Source: Mikania micrantha
Taxonomy: Eukaryota > Streptophyta > Magnoliopsida > Asterales > Asteraceae
NCBI GenBank assembly: GCA_009363875.1
Contig: CM018680.1
Span: 63,089,279 to 63,153,278, forward strand
Direction: 5' to 3'
DNA: 64,000 nt
The position numbers were made by a program, and so were the translations under genes. Below are positions 10,850 to 22,451 of this stretch, one piece after another; the stretch's first letter is position 1, and each line of letters begins with the position of its first letter. The notes under the pieces were generated by a model. The model had not been told where the DNA came from, ran no database searches, and saw nothing but the letters and a program-made list of their open reading frames with translations.

Positions 10850-10995
10850 ATGATATATCTAAAACATAGCGGGTTCATAAGAAAATACTAATAGATATTA
10901 TAACATGTGTCTAATTATTAAATAATGCTATATTTAAAACATAGCGGGTTCATAAAAGTACTAATATATATTATAACATGTGTCTAATTATTAAA
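10850..10995. repeat. Tandem repeat of about 75 bp in segment A1
   Basis: The word order 'atatctaaaacatagcggg', 'ttcataa', 'tactaatagatattataac', 'atgtgtctaattatta' recurs about twice here and about 2.5 times at 54,945-55,105 and 61,055-61,210. It predates the A1/A2 duplication because both copies have it. Confidence 0.7.
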
Positions 10996-11023
10996 AATAA
11001 AAATGCTACAAGATAACACCAAA

Positions 11024-11406
11024 TAGTGGTGTTAACGAGCAAAGCCAAATTGAGCTAGGGGCAAGCTTGTGCTCAGCTCGATTTAAACCAAGCTGGCTTG
11101 ACTTGGTTCATTTTTTGCCCGGTTTTTACAAAATTTAGATTTTAGGATGTAAGTTTGTAAATTGTGAGCTTCCAATCACTTTTTATTTTTTATTTTTTTC
11201 CTTTAACATAATTTCAAATATGACACTAAAGTATAGTTATTATTAAAAGTAACCATATATATTTATATTTTGTTATATCAAGTTGTACAAAACGAGCCGA
11301 TCCAGCTTTGGCTCGGACTCGGCTCGATTACAAATGAGCTTTATCCGAGCTTCTTTCGAACGAACGACAAGCCGAATCCGAGTTACAAGCTTTATGAACA
11401 ACCCTA
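11024..11406. mobile_element. hAT-type MITE, 383 bp, GAGCTCGG-rich
   Basis: It starts TAGTGGTGTTAACGAGC and, read from the other end, TAGGGTTGTTCATAAAGC. It is flanked by a perfect 8-bp duplication ACACCAAA (11,016-11,023 and 11,407-11,414). The subterminal regions are full of GAGC/GCTCGG words. The short frame at 11,283-11,468 is an accident of these repeats. Confidence 0.85.
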
Positions 11407-11467
11407 ACACCAAATATGATACCGGTGAATATACATGGAATTACTTCAATGATTTTTGCCACACTTA

Positions 11468-12145
11468 GGAGCCGTTTGGTAGCGTATGAATCATTAAGTG
11501 TTGAATGGTTAAGATGTTTGAATGATTAGAAGGGTCTGAATGGTTAAGTGTTGAACCAGTATAGAATGTTTGGTTCAACGTCTGATTAAAACAAAAACCA
11601 TACCCTTACAAACCCTAATAATGGTACTCCAACCCGTCGAGTTCCCTTCCTCCAGCTCCTCGTCGCTGCGCCATTGCTAAAGACTCGACCGACTCAAAGT
11701 AAGCAGTGGTAAGCAAAACTGTCGCACCATCGCAGCCCCGTCATGGTCGCCGCACAGACCGAAGGTAAGAAAAACCTCGAACTCTAAATGAACCACAACC
11801 ATCGACGGTGGTTGCGTGGCGATGGTGGCGCAGTCGAGCGAGCCTCTTTCGGTCGTCCCCTCTTCCTGACTTGTTTTGTGGCTTTGATCGGGAAGATCGC
11901 GATGGGAGTAGTGGCATCGGGAAGATCGCAACAGGTGTGGTGCAGTGGTGCGGTCGAGCACCAGCCCCAACGCTCTTCCACGTCTGAATGATGATTAAGA
12001 CACATCCTAAAGTCTTAATGGGTCAGACTTTCATTCAGACATTTGGTTCCATTCAGATGTGGTTTTTTCAGAAACAAACGGTTTGAACCTGAACCATTCA
12101 GATTCAGATTCATTCAGACCTATTCAGACCCAAACAAACAACTCA
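11468..12145. mobile_element. Tourist-like MITE (TTTGGTA family), 678 bp, with GC-rich core
   Basis: The left end GGAGCCGTTTGGTAGCG is flanked by TTA (11,465-11,467), and the right end ...CCAAACAAACAACTCA by TTA (12,146-12,148). The subterminal arms consist of repeated 'ttaagtgttgaatggtt' and 'cattcagac' words. The core (about 11,630-11,990) is GC-rich with open frames on both strands that look like captured coding sequence, but no domain is recognisable. Sister copies: 29,579-30,340, 38,997-39,730 and 44,636-45,251. Confidence 0.75.
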
Positions 12146-12148
12146 TTA

Positions 12149-14899
12149 ACCATTATAAATTCTAAAGTTATATATACATACAAGCCTTGTCATCTACCTT
12201 GATACTCCTTAAATCTTATAGCATTATAGTCGGTCCTCTCAATGAGTTGGTTATGGATTCTTTTCAAATTGACTCGTGACTCCGGCTCACGCAAATTCGA
12301 CTGTAAACTGTTAGTAAACCACGCATGAGTGTTAGAACGTAACTTTATTTTTTATGACTATTTTGATGTTTCTTAAAAGGCAAACTATTTTATCCGTAGT
12401 TTGATTTTTTAATCAAAATACTAATCATACAATCGCATAAGGAGGAGTATAACGTTCAATCTTTTCAGAATAATAAGCCGCCAGATTTAAATAAAAAGAT
12501 TGATGTTCAACTTTAACACGAGAAAATGATGCTAAATTTGAACCACAAATATTACGTTGAATCTTCTTACATCTATCAAAACAGCATGCATCATAGGGGC
12601 CACCATGTTATCCAACTTAATATAAATGCGTCAAAGTAAATAATTTTTTATTTTCCCCTTTAAAGCAGGAAAAAAAAAACCTCACTCGCAGGGCACATGC
12701 GAGTGAGTTAACAAAATTATTAGACTGCATCACTTAATTTTGATTACAAAATTGATTAAAATATGAAACGCCAAGAATTGAACGTGTTAATTTTTCAAGT
12801 TGGATTAAAAGTGTAAATCTGATCGAGGTGTCGTAGGTCAATCAAAAACAATGTATAAAAAAGGGACTTAGTTACCTATGACTATAGAAAGGGTAAGTGC
12901 TAATCGTTGCTACAAAATGATTAATCTAATAAAAATGTAAACTTGAGATTAAAATGATTTAAGAGAATCGATTAAAAGCAACAAACTTAACTTTTGTTTT
13001 GAAAACAATTTATGAAAAGGGTAATCACTTTTGGGTTTTAGGTTGCAAGATCCAGAATGAATGCAAGTTAAACTTAGATTGAAATAACATAAAAATGACT
13101 TTGTTAATCGATTCGGTTAAAGTGATAATAATTGAACAAACATTTAAGATTTGCTCATTCATACAATTACCAATGAGCAAACAATGCAAGAAAACGAATC
13201 GCTGATGATAGCGCATAAATACCAATACATAAATATATTATTAAAATCAACCAAACCAAAATTATATCACTTTTACAATCAAAAACCTAAGTTCACCATC
13301 CAAACATTGTTTCACTTACAACCTTAATTGCTCGGAAGCGTTTACAAAGAAACTAGTCTTGCCTCTTCATGATTTGATCTTCAATACTTGATTCTATGGA
13401 TGAATTCTTGAATCAAATGGTGATTTGGAAAGTTAGAGCCACCCAAAAAGTGTAATTTTTTGTCCCAAAATGGCTCCAAAAAACCTTGATTTTCGACTTA
13501 TGAGAATAATCCCTTAAAAATGGCAAAGACAAGGTTAAAAACCCAATTTTCCGCACTTGGGCGTAGCCTAAACCCAACCTGGGCATAGCCTACGCTGACC
13601 CTATCAGAATGGTAAACTTTTTCTGCCAACGCTAAATTTTAGGACGTGGCCTACACTCGGGTGTATCCTACATTGGCCTTAGCGTAGTCTACGCCCAAGC
13701 TGACTTTTCCTTCAGCTTTGTCCTGTGGAGAAACTTAGTTTTCATATATTATGGATTCCGTAACTCTTCCTCTAACTCAAGATATGTGCCTTCAATGTTC
13801 TGAACTTTTCTCGACCCATCTGATCCTTTCGTAAGTCTTTCGTCTCGTTAACATCTTCGGATATCCATCTAACTTGTTTTTACCTACAAATCACAATTTT
13901 ATATCAAAGTATCGTCGTTCCATATGAAATACACATAAAAACGCAAATTTAAATGGTTAAAAACAAATGAAAACCATACACACATCAAAATCTAATCCAA
14001 AATTTAGAGGCAACAAAAATCTTTACTCTAATATTTATGTCAAAATTATGTTTTCTTTAACAAAGAGATAATAATGTGCATTTATATATATTATGTACGA
14101 GGTTATTACTCTGTGTAATATACAGATATAATATAAAATATTAAATACTTATTATAAAACTTTAGAAATTATAAAATAATAATTTAAAATAAATTGATGA
14201 AATTATGTATTAACAAGTATTTTAAGTAATAAAACAAGAATTAAAATTTTCAATAACTAAAGAAATGTTACTTAATCTTCTTGATTTGTAACAATAAAGA
14301 TCTTTAAACTAAATGATGTTAAAACATTAGTTGGTTTTTATCAAAACCGAATTGTTAAGCAAATCAAAAAAGTAACGTATAATTTCTATGATTATCAAAG
14401 TTAAATAACCTAATTTGAAAATATCATTAAACATAAAGAACTAAAAATATAATTTTTTTCAATCATTTTTATAGCTCTTGGTTTTTAAAAGAATGATTTT
14501 TTAAACATTTTGTTTTATTAAATATCATTTTTTATAAAAAAATCCCATTTTTTAAAAAGTTGGCTTTATAATAAGTTTAATAAAAAAAAGTTTTCATGAA
14601 AACTTAATTTTATAAAACTTTTATTTCTAAAACACCATTTTAAAATACATATTATTTTTTTTAAATTGATTTTTAGAAAATTTCATATTTTATAAACTAT
14701 TTTTAAAGTTTTTTTTAATTTGATTTTTAAATTATCAAAAACTATTTTCTAGATGGAAAAGACAAATAATATTAGTAGTCATAATATTATAATTATTTAA
14801 AGAAAATATAATATAAATATGTAATAGGAGATATAATATAATTATTTAATTGGAAAGATAATTAAATAGAATTATAAAAAAGTGATAAGTGGCAATAAA
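12149..14899. other. Intergenic, no gene seen
   Basis: AT-rich sequence. At 13,555-13,710 the word GCGTAG(C/T)CTACGCC and degenerate forms occur about seven times in 150 bp, probably a decayed LTR segment. From 14,040 to 14,890 the sequence is almost pure A/T. Short frames here have no domain support. Confidence 0.6.
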
Positions 14900-17300
14900 T
14901 GTCACACCCTGATCAATGGCGGAACATGTCGGGGTGTGAGTTACAGTTGTTCATTAGCTTATGGTGTTATGTTGTAAGTTTTATTAATTAAGCATTCATA
15001 TTAAAGAATTCAATAAATTAACATAAATGCGTTCAAATCAAAGCAATCATTCATTATATTGTTCAAAAACCAAAATGCATCAACTGAAATAGTCTAACAT
15101 TATTTTAACTTGAAATCTAGGTCTGCTAACATAAACCTATCATATGTCTTCGCCAAAACATCCAATTAATCTATTACATATGCAAAATAAAGATTTTTAT
15201 TAACTATTTGCACAGTTGGTGTGTAACACATACAACTTATATAGTGTATATAAGGAAAATTATGCAATTTAAATAGAATACATATTTTAAACTCTAGCAT
15301 GTGTATCATACTAGTTTGCAACTAAGTTTTTAGAATATCTCGTCTCCAAACTAGTATCAATACTTAGCTAAAAAACTTAGTATGTCTACAAGTCTGCTAT
15401 AAGCCCCAAAACCCATCAACACACGACACGTGTTTTAAAACAACAATTTAAAATAGGTCACAGATTTTTCAAACAAACAAGTGAATTAGACACCTTGAAC
15501 ACCCTACTTTACATGAACTTTACAAAATATTTGATGTTAGTAAACATTCAACAACCATAATTACATTAAAGTTATTCACAAAAACTTTGTTTCAAACCAA
15601 CAAAGATTAACCCCAAAAACATGTTTGATCCGAGTTCTTGCATAGCAATCTGATCACAACCGCGTTCACATGATAACACCATATTTAAGTCACCGATAGT
15701 TCGTTAGAACTAAGTAAGATAACCATGCCCGCCCACCCGAGCTTACATGACCAAAATAGTCAATTTTGGCCAAAATCAGCACCCCGCGTATTGGTTGGCG
15801 TATCACAGAGAAATATATGAATTTGAGTTGTAGTTGGCGTATCATACGCCCCTGGCTTATCACTATTTACATCGTTTTACACAAATAAAGTTTCCTTATT
15901 TGGAAAGTATCTGTTTAAAGCTCGTTTTCATAAATCAAGGTTTCCAAATATGTTAGAAATCATTTCTAAACATGTTTCAACAATCAAAGTTCATCAAAAC
16001 ACTTTAAAACATCAAAAGCCCTCTTTTGATTTTTAAAAGTTTCCATATTTAGCAAGTTTATACAAACCATGTTTTTGACAAAATCAAACATCCGAGTATG
16101 TTTCTAAACACTCCAATATGCATTTGACACCATCTAGACATGTCTAATATGCCTAGATCATCACAAATCCAAGGCTTGCACATAAAAGTTTCCTTTTATG
16201 GCAAGTTTGCCCAAATTATCACCAAATCAAACATAACTTAACCAAAACTCAAATCTAACATTTCTAAACACTAAAATCAGTAGATCTACAACAATATTAT
16301 ACCAAATCATCATCAAATTCATGCACAATAACCATATGGAGTTGCATGTGGGTTTTTAGCCCTTTCATGCACGATCTAACAACTATTAAGCGTATAAAAC
16401 TACCTTAGATGCTCCTTGATGATGAGATTGAAACTGATTCGGTGCTACAAGTGATTGAGGAGGGTTTCCTTGCTTGTTGATGGCCTCCAAAACTCCCTTT
16501 GAGCTTCAATGGCTTCAAAGGCTTCAAATCACTCCAAGGTTGCAAGAAAGAGCTTCAAGGATGTTACCAGGGGTCTTAGGTGCTGGTTTCAGAGGGATTT
16601 GGTCGAGATGTGATGAAGAAGCTCGGAGAAATGGAAAGGAAACCGAGTGGAATGAGTTTGGGATTGTATTTATAAAAATTTCGATCTGCATGGCCTTCGC
16701 GTACCGCGAAGGACGATCAAATTTTGCTTTCGCGTATCGCGAATAAATTCAGGACTCAGAGTCCCCGCTACTTCTTCGCGTACTGCCGAGATCTTCGCCA
16801 TGGGTACTTCGCGTACCGCGGCGGATCCACTTTCATGTTTTTCGATTTCGATGGTTCGATTTCGTTTGTACTTGATTCCTAACACTTATCCTAAACATCT
16901 AATGCATGTTTAAGCACAAAATCATAAAATAGCACATAAGTTTGATTGATCACCAACTTTCGTGAGACTCGTGTGTGTTTCGATAATTCCTCGAATTACC
17001 TTCGATAGTTTGTGTTCGTGTCTTACAAAGTGTTTGCACGCTTGATTAATCTTAATCAACGTGTACTGCACAATTCAATAATTCCCCGAATTATTTTTTT
17101 GTGTTAGTGTGTGTGTTTGCCACACTTGGTTTCCAAAATCAATGTGCAATGTACGATTCGATAGTTCCTCGAACTATCGTTTCGTAGCTGTTTGCATTCA
17201 ACTCATATAATTAACATAATTAAATGAAATGCAACAAGTATGAATGTGAAACATAAAGAATGTAAGAGTCTCAATTTACCTGAAATTGCAGGATGTCACA
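14900..17300 (-). mobile_element. Ty3/gypsy-like LTR remnant, minus strand
   Basis: Read on the minus strand it starts TGTGACATCCTGCAATTTCAGG (17,300) and ends ...CCATTGATCAGGGTGTGACA (14,900), a TG..CA unit of about 2.4 kb. The bases just before its start on that strand (17,301-17,325) look like a decayed polypurine tract, so this is probably the 3' LTR of a truncated element. The palindromic word TTCGCGTACCGCGAA recurs three to four times at 16,690-16,825, and TTCGATA(A/G)TTCCTCGAA recurs at 16,978-17,185. No target duplication was found. The 90-codon frame at 16,474 lies inside this LTR. Confidence 0.5.
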
Positions 17301-17325
17301 TTACACTATCACCTACTTTTGGGAA

Positions 17326-19083
17326 TTCGGTCTCAAAATTATATTAATCAGAACTGTTGTTACGAGTGTTGATTGTTTTCTTACTTTCATTTGTTTGTTA
17401 ACTTTTAAACCTTGACTATTGATTGAACTAATTAGTTTTGTATTTATTCTATTGGTGTTACAAGGAGGTGTCTCGGTTCATAGATTACTATATAGATGAT
17501 TAGGGGATTTTGAAATTATCTCTTGTTTTAGGGGTTTTTCAGTAGTGTAATGAACTTTAATGCTAATATATACACGTGTTAATAACATAGTCAAGTTTTC
17601 ATATTTTGCATTCAAACATATCAGAATAAGCAAATTTCTTACACATTTAGTTTTAAATAAATCCTGAATGAATTTTCTTCTTTTGAAAACATTAAACTAC
17701 ATCTTCGACTTACAGTTGTTGGATTAACTCCTTTTCAACATAAGAAATGCAAGAATCATTCATGAATTGTTTCCACCATCCTTTTGATAACCAATATTGT
17801 GACTAGTCCAAAATGACGTTGTCACTTAAAAATAATGTTCATAAATGTCCATATAAGCTAAAAAATCATTGTTTTCCCGAGACTATGGCGTCTCATACAT
17901 ACATCTGCCACTGCAAACAATGTGAGATTAGCGCACTAGGTAGATTCATTGCCTCTTAGATAGAAAGGTTACATGTTCAAACCAGATCAAAGTTGTTAGT
18001 TTGGAGTAGATTAGGAATATAAGCAGGAGTAATGACGTAATGTTTAAAAAATATAGTTTTCTTCCAATAAATACGCGTACATATATACTGGCAAACATAG
18101 TGAAGACATTAAGAAACTCCTACTAATGAAGAGGTATATCAAAAACCATTTCAATTGAACTAGCTATAATTAAACATGAATGTAAAATACATCTAAATTT
18201 AATAAATATAACAATAGTAGTTCTAGTTTGCCCCCATCAAGAGAAATGTTAGTAGAAACATGAAACTTAGGACTAAAAAATCAAATCGTGCCTTTTTCGA
18301 TAGAAAATCAGCAATCTGAAAGGCATGGGTGACCCGGCATGCTTAATAGGTAAGCTAGGACTTGAGGCCCCAAAATCTAAGAGCCTCGATTTCTAGCAAA
18401 TTTTTAATACACGTACTTTTGTTGAATTGATTCAAAATTAAAAAATCAGAATAAACATTACAACAATTCTAGAATTTATGATTGATAGTTTTGAGTTTTT
18501 TGTTAAAAAATTTAATCAAATATTTATCAAAATTTTCACTCATTTAAAAGTAAACTCTTCAATTACTTTTTGATTCTTATAATTTTGATTTTTTTTGTCT
18601 TCTTCATCTTAATTAATGTAATATTTTAATTTTTTTATTTTATTTATCAAATGAATTTTCTAGTAATTTCTTAAATATTAACTTAACTCTATTGATTTTT
18701 ATTTATATTTCTTTATTCATTTGATATTTTGATACCGATTACTTCCATTTTTTTGATTTATAATTTTTCACTCATAAATGTTTTTTTTTGAACATTCATT
18801 GTATATAAGTTTCTAAAACTATTTATAATTGTATGTTTTATCAAAATCTTCAATTGGTAGTTAATATAATAATAATATACGACCTTTTTGAGTTGCACAT
18901 TTTTATTTATATTTAATACAATTTTCGTGCTTATGTTTGCAATTAGGCTGTTAGATATTCGTTATGATATTATTCAAAGAATATTATGTTAGTTGTGTTG
19001 TCAACATTTATTAGAATTAAAAACAAAATATATTTTTTTACTAAAATGGTCTAATTTTATTACTCTCTTTGAGCCCTCAAAAT
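17326..19083. other. Intergenic, no gene seen
   Basis: AT-rich DNA with a short remnant at 18,325-18,400 ('gaggccccaaaatct') similar to 41,205-41,240. No domain-bearing frame, tRNA or other gene was recognised. Confidence 0.5.
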
Positions 19084-19742
19084 TGTCACACCCCGTCAGA
19101 AACGACTAATCGCTTCAGGCGGAATAAGGAGGGACGACGAAATTGAATCATACAGACATGTCAATTAAAATACTAAAATCATACATATAGTAAAAGAATA
19201 TCTCAACAATTACAATCCAAAAATAAACCAAAATAAATGAAAAAAAGTTTCAAACATAAAAATTAACTAATGCTAGGTCTCGTGTTTTTCCTAGCTTGCT
19301 CATATCGCACTTGTACTAAGCTTGATTTTCATTATCTGAAAAACATGCTTAAACGAGTCAACTATAAAGTCGAGTGAGATCATAGGTTTTATAAAATCAC
19401 AATTTGTTTATATAATCAAAACATTTTTTTATAATTACAAACATAACATCGTATGTGTATCTTGTATGCATGCAAAATAGACCGTTCACAAGAAGCCAAC
19501 AACCAAACCTATGACTGTTCCGCCCCCGATGCAATGTCCTAACACTAGACATTGTATATAAATAACATGCATGTAACGTACATTCGTAGCCCTAGCTGGG
19601 ACAAACGAATGATATGTCAACCCAATAGATTTATTAACATTACCGTTGACTTTGCTAAGCTAATGGTGGTGTTATAGTAACGAGGGACTTACATGTGTGT
19701 TATAGTGAAAACCTCAAGCTAGGCTGTGTGCGGGGTGTGACA
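19084..19742 (-). mobile_element. LTR-like fragment with TGTCACACCCCG / CGGGGTGTGACA ends
   Basis: The outer 12 bases are a perfect inverted repeat. The left end on the minus strand (TCCGCC...GGGTGTGACA) resembles the LTR end at 14,900. Sequence after 19,742 up to about 20,000 (e.g. 'gaaactcaccttagttatgtgag') also looks LTR-like, so the true unit may extend further and be interrupted. No target duplication was found. Confidence 0.4.
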
Positions 19743-20088
19743 GATCATGCATACATATAATATATAACCATTAAAAATAATATTCTAAGTATCCAATAGA
19801 TACAAATAATAATTCAAATGCAAATATATTTTATAAAACATGTAACAAATAATTAGTTTTCAAATAATTGACAAGTAGCATGTTTTTCACCCTGATATAG
19901 TAAAATAATCATTAAATAGAAAAGAGGCTATGAAACTCACCTTAGTTATGTGAGTAGATCGCTTTGTTTGATAAATAAGTAAGCAACAAATGATCCTACC
20001 CTAATCCTTCAAGAATTAAACATATGCTTTAAAATAATTTTAATAATAACTTAAATTTTAATATGATTCATACAACTAAATTTAATTC

Positions 20089-21481
20089 GAGTTTTTTCCA
20101 AATAGGTGTTGATAGAAAACTTATTTACCAGAATAAGTGATTTGAAAAATATTTATCAAAATGAGTGTTTTTCATGTATTTTCTTTATTTTGAACAAACT
20201 TATTATGATTTCTTTTTAATTTAATCAACATATTTCATAGTTAGTTGGTTGAAAATAAAATAGAAAAATAGGGGATGTAATTTTTGATAACCCTCATCTT
20301 TTGTTACAACCCATTAACCATCATCCAATAGTTACTTGAAAAAGGTAAGTATGTAGGATCGTGACACGTGTCAGATTCCATTTTTTTTCTTTTTTTTTTA
20401 ATATAAAGGGTATTTAAGACATTTGTTATTTAAGTAAAGTTTACCCCATTTTTTTTAAACATTCATAACTTTTTAATACTATATTATTTTTAAAAAAAAT
20501 TGCACCATTATACTCGTCTCATTTTTCTCTTTAATTTCGTTATAGTCTCGACTAGTTTTTTTTTGATGTCATGTATTTACATCATTGTAACGAGCTTAAA
20601 GATAGCAAATTAATTAAAAAAATTATAACAATGGTATATTACAGTAATGTAACAAAAAATGAAGTAATGTAACACAAAATAAAGTAATTTACAATGACAT
20701 AATTAACGGTGACGTAACATATTATTTTATTTTTCTCTAACAATGATAATTACAATGATAAATTACAATGATGTAATAGAACACATTATTTTGATTTTTT
20801 TATCTCACAATGATAATTATAGTGATGTAATTTTTCATTGTTCGAAAAAAATTTAAACTAATTTGTTGTCAATGTAAATTACATCACTTTAATTTAAACC
20901 AAATTCACCAAAAAAAAACCGAAACCGAATTTTACATTAATGTAAATTACATCACGATAAATTACGTCAATGTAACTTACATCACTGTAATTTATCATTT
21001 TTAAAAAAAATTCAAATAAATTTGTTATATTTAAGCTCGTTACAATGATGTAAATATAGGGCATTTAAAAAAAGAAAAAAAAATTAGTCGAGACTATAAC
21101 AGAATTAAAGAGAAAAATGAGACGAATATAAGGGTGCAATTTTTTTTTTAAAATAATATATTATAAAAAAGTTATTAATGTTTAAAAAAGAGGGGGGAAA
21201 CTTATAAGTGGTAAAATGACTATGATGCCCTTTTTAATATTTTAATGAACTGTTTATGTGTAAGCTTATGATTGGTTGAAATGAGTTATGTAGTTGTAGC
21301 AAAAAAAGAGGGTTATTTTTTATACCTTGCCCTAGAAAAATATTATAATATGTTCATTGAATTACAAAAATAGTTAAAAATAAAGAAATAAATGAAAAAA
21401 ACACCCATTTTATTAAATATTTTTCAAATCACTCAATTTGGTAAATAAGTTTTCTATCAACACCTATTTGGAAAAAAACTC
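20089..21481. mobile_element. Outer foldback element, interrupted by an inner MITE
   Basis: Arms of about 100 bp starting GAGTTTTTTCCAAATAGGTG (20,089) are repeated inverted at 21,385-21,481. They are flanked by ATTTAATT(C/A) at 20,080-20,088 and 21,482-21,490, a 9-bp duplication with one mismatch, as for Mutator-like elements. The inner element at 20,269-21,334 sits between the arms. Confidence 0.75.
20269..21334 (-). mobile_element. Inner foldback MITE (family C), about 1.07 kb
   Basis: It starts TAGGGGATGTAATTTTTGAT and ends ...TTGCCCTA. It is a copy of 30,756-31,805 in opposite orientation. It is strongly self-complementary, with many TTACATYGATGTAA-type words in the centre, and is flanked by TA. 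No ORF. Confidence 0.8.
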
Positions 21482-21490
21482 ATTTAATTA

Positions 21491-22451
21491 TGTTGTGATA
21501 GTTTAACTATGCCCAATTTATTAAATGATTATGTTTTTCTTATATAATTATACTATATAATTAAAATGCAAGTTAAAAGAAATAGTAACTTTTTTGTTTA
21601 TTAAAGTTTGACCTTTAAAATATTATTTTGCTCACATGTTTATTTTCAAGATTTGAAATCAATGACTCATATAAAGTTTTAGAGTTTCTTTCTAAGGTCG
21701 GGTTTTCTCTCCAAAATCATGGCACAAATCATCATCATTTATTCTGTTAACACTTGAAACGTTAATGGAGAAAGGATCGAGTTTGCAACATTTAAAAAAT
21801 TAAAGGTCTGATTTTGACGTTTCAAAACATAAATGATATTTTTGAAATTTTAAATGAACATAAAGGATCAAAGTGAAAGTTGTCCATTAAAAAAGCTTAA
21901 ACTATAAAATAGTTGATTATTATCCAACAATTCAAGCCTTTCGATTGAAAAGATTGACAGTGAACTAAAGCATAAATAAAAAAATCAACAATTTTGATGT
22001 TAATAGTTTGACCAATCCTATTATCAACCTGAAAATAGCAGTATGCATGGAACTCCATTTTCTAACTATTATCAATAGTTTGAACAATCCAAATATCAAT
22101 GTAACCTGAAAATTATCAACGTCATGAATAATGTATAAATTTTTTTGCTTAGTAGGAGTTTACTGATTATTTTTGTTTATTATCAAGACCTTTCATTTAA
22201 TTTTAATCTTAGTATTTTTTTTTTAATTACTAGAAACACAAATGTCAACTAAGCTAGGTTATTTATAATATTAAATGAATTATATATATTGTTTGGTCCG
22301 TGTTTGTTTAATCTTGCATGTGTCACAATTAGATCTGATACTATTACCTACCACCGCAATTAATTATCATCTATAACTCTGTAAGTATCCACAACTTTTT
22401 ATTGAAGAACATATATATGAGTTAGAAGTTAGAACTGATCCAGTGAAAATC
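21491..22451. other. 5' flank of the SCPL gene
   Basis: No gene in this stretch. Sequence from about 22,130 to 22,450 recurs, interrupted by a SINE, at about 24,300-24,790 in front of the second first exon, so promoter and exon were duplicated together. An 'acatatatatgag' TATA-like stretch lies about 40 bases before the first ATG. Confidence 0.5.

Larger units (their letters stand above)
1418..10990. repeat. Segmental duplication copy A1 (partner 51,080-55,110)
   Basis: Read base by base, 1418-1695, 2813-2914, 3122-3360, 8939-9117, 9600-10,320 and 10,430-10,980 match 51,080-55,110 in the same order and orientation, with scattered mismatches. The blocks between them are insertions in one copy or deletions in the other: copia at 3361-8938, hAT-like at 2915-3121, a TIR element at 9118-9599 and a SINE at 10,590-10,848 are in A1 only. 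A SINE (52,146-52,378) and a Harbinger element (53,172-54,795) are in A2 only. Copy A2 also lacks about 1,697-2,812. Confidence 0.85.

Noticed and set aside
11677..12005. Overlapping open frames of 67-97 codons on both strands
   Set aside because: They lie in the GC-rich core of a MITE; open frames on both strands follow from base composition.
16474..16746. 90-codon plus-strand frame
   Set aside because: Inside the gypsy-like LTR remnant on the opposite strand; it runs into the palindromic CGCGTACCGCG words.
14900..17300. Complete gypsy retrotransposon
   Set aside because: No gag, RT or integrase remnant was found beside it and no target duplication; only an LTR-like unit can be supported.
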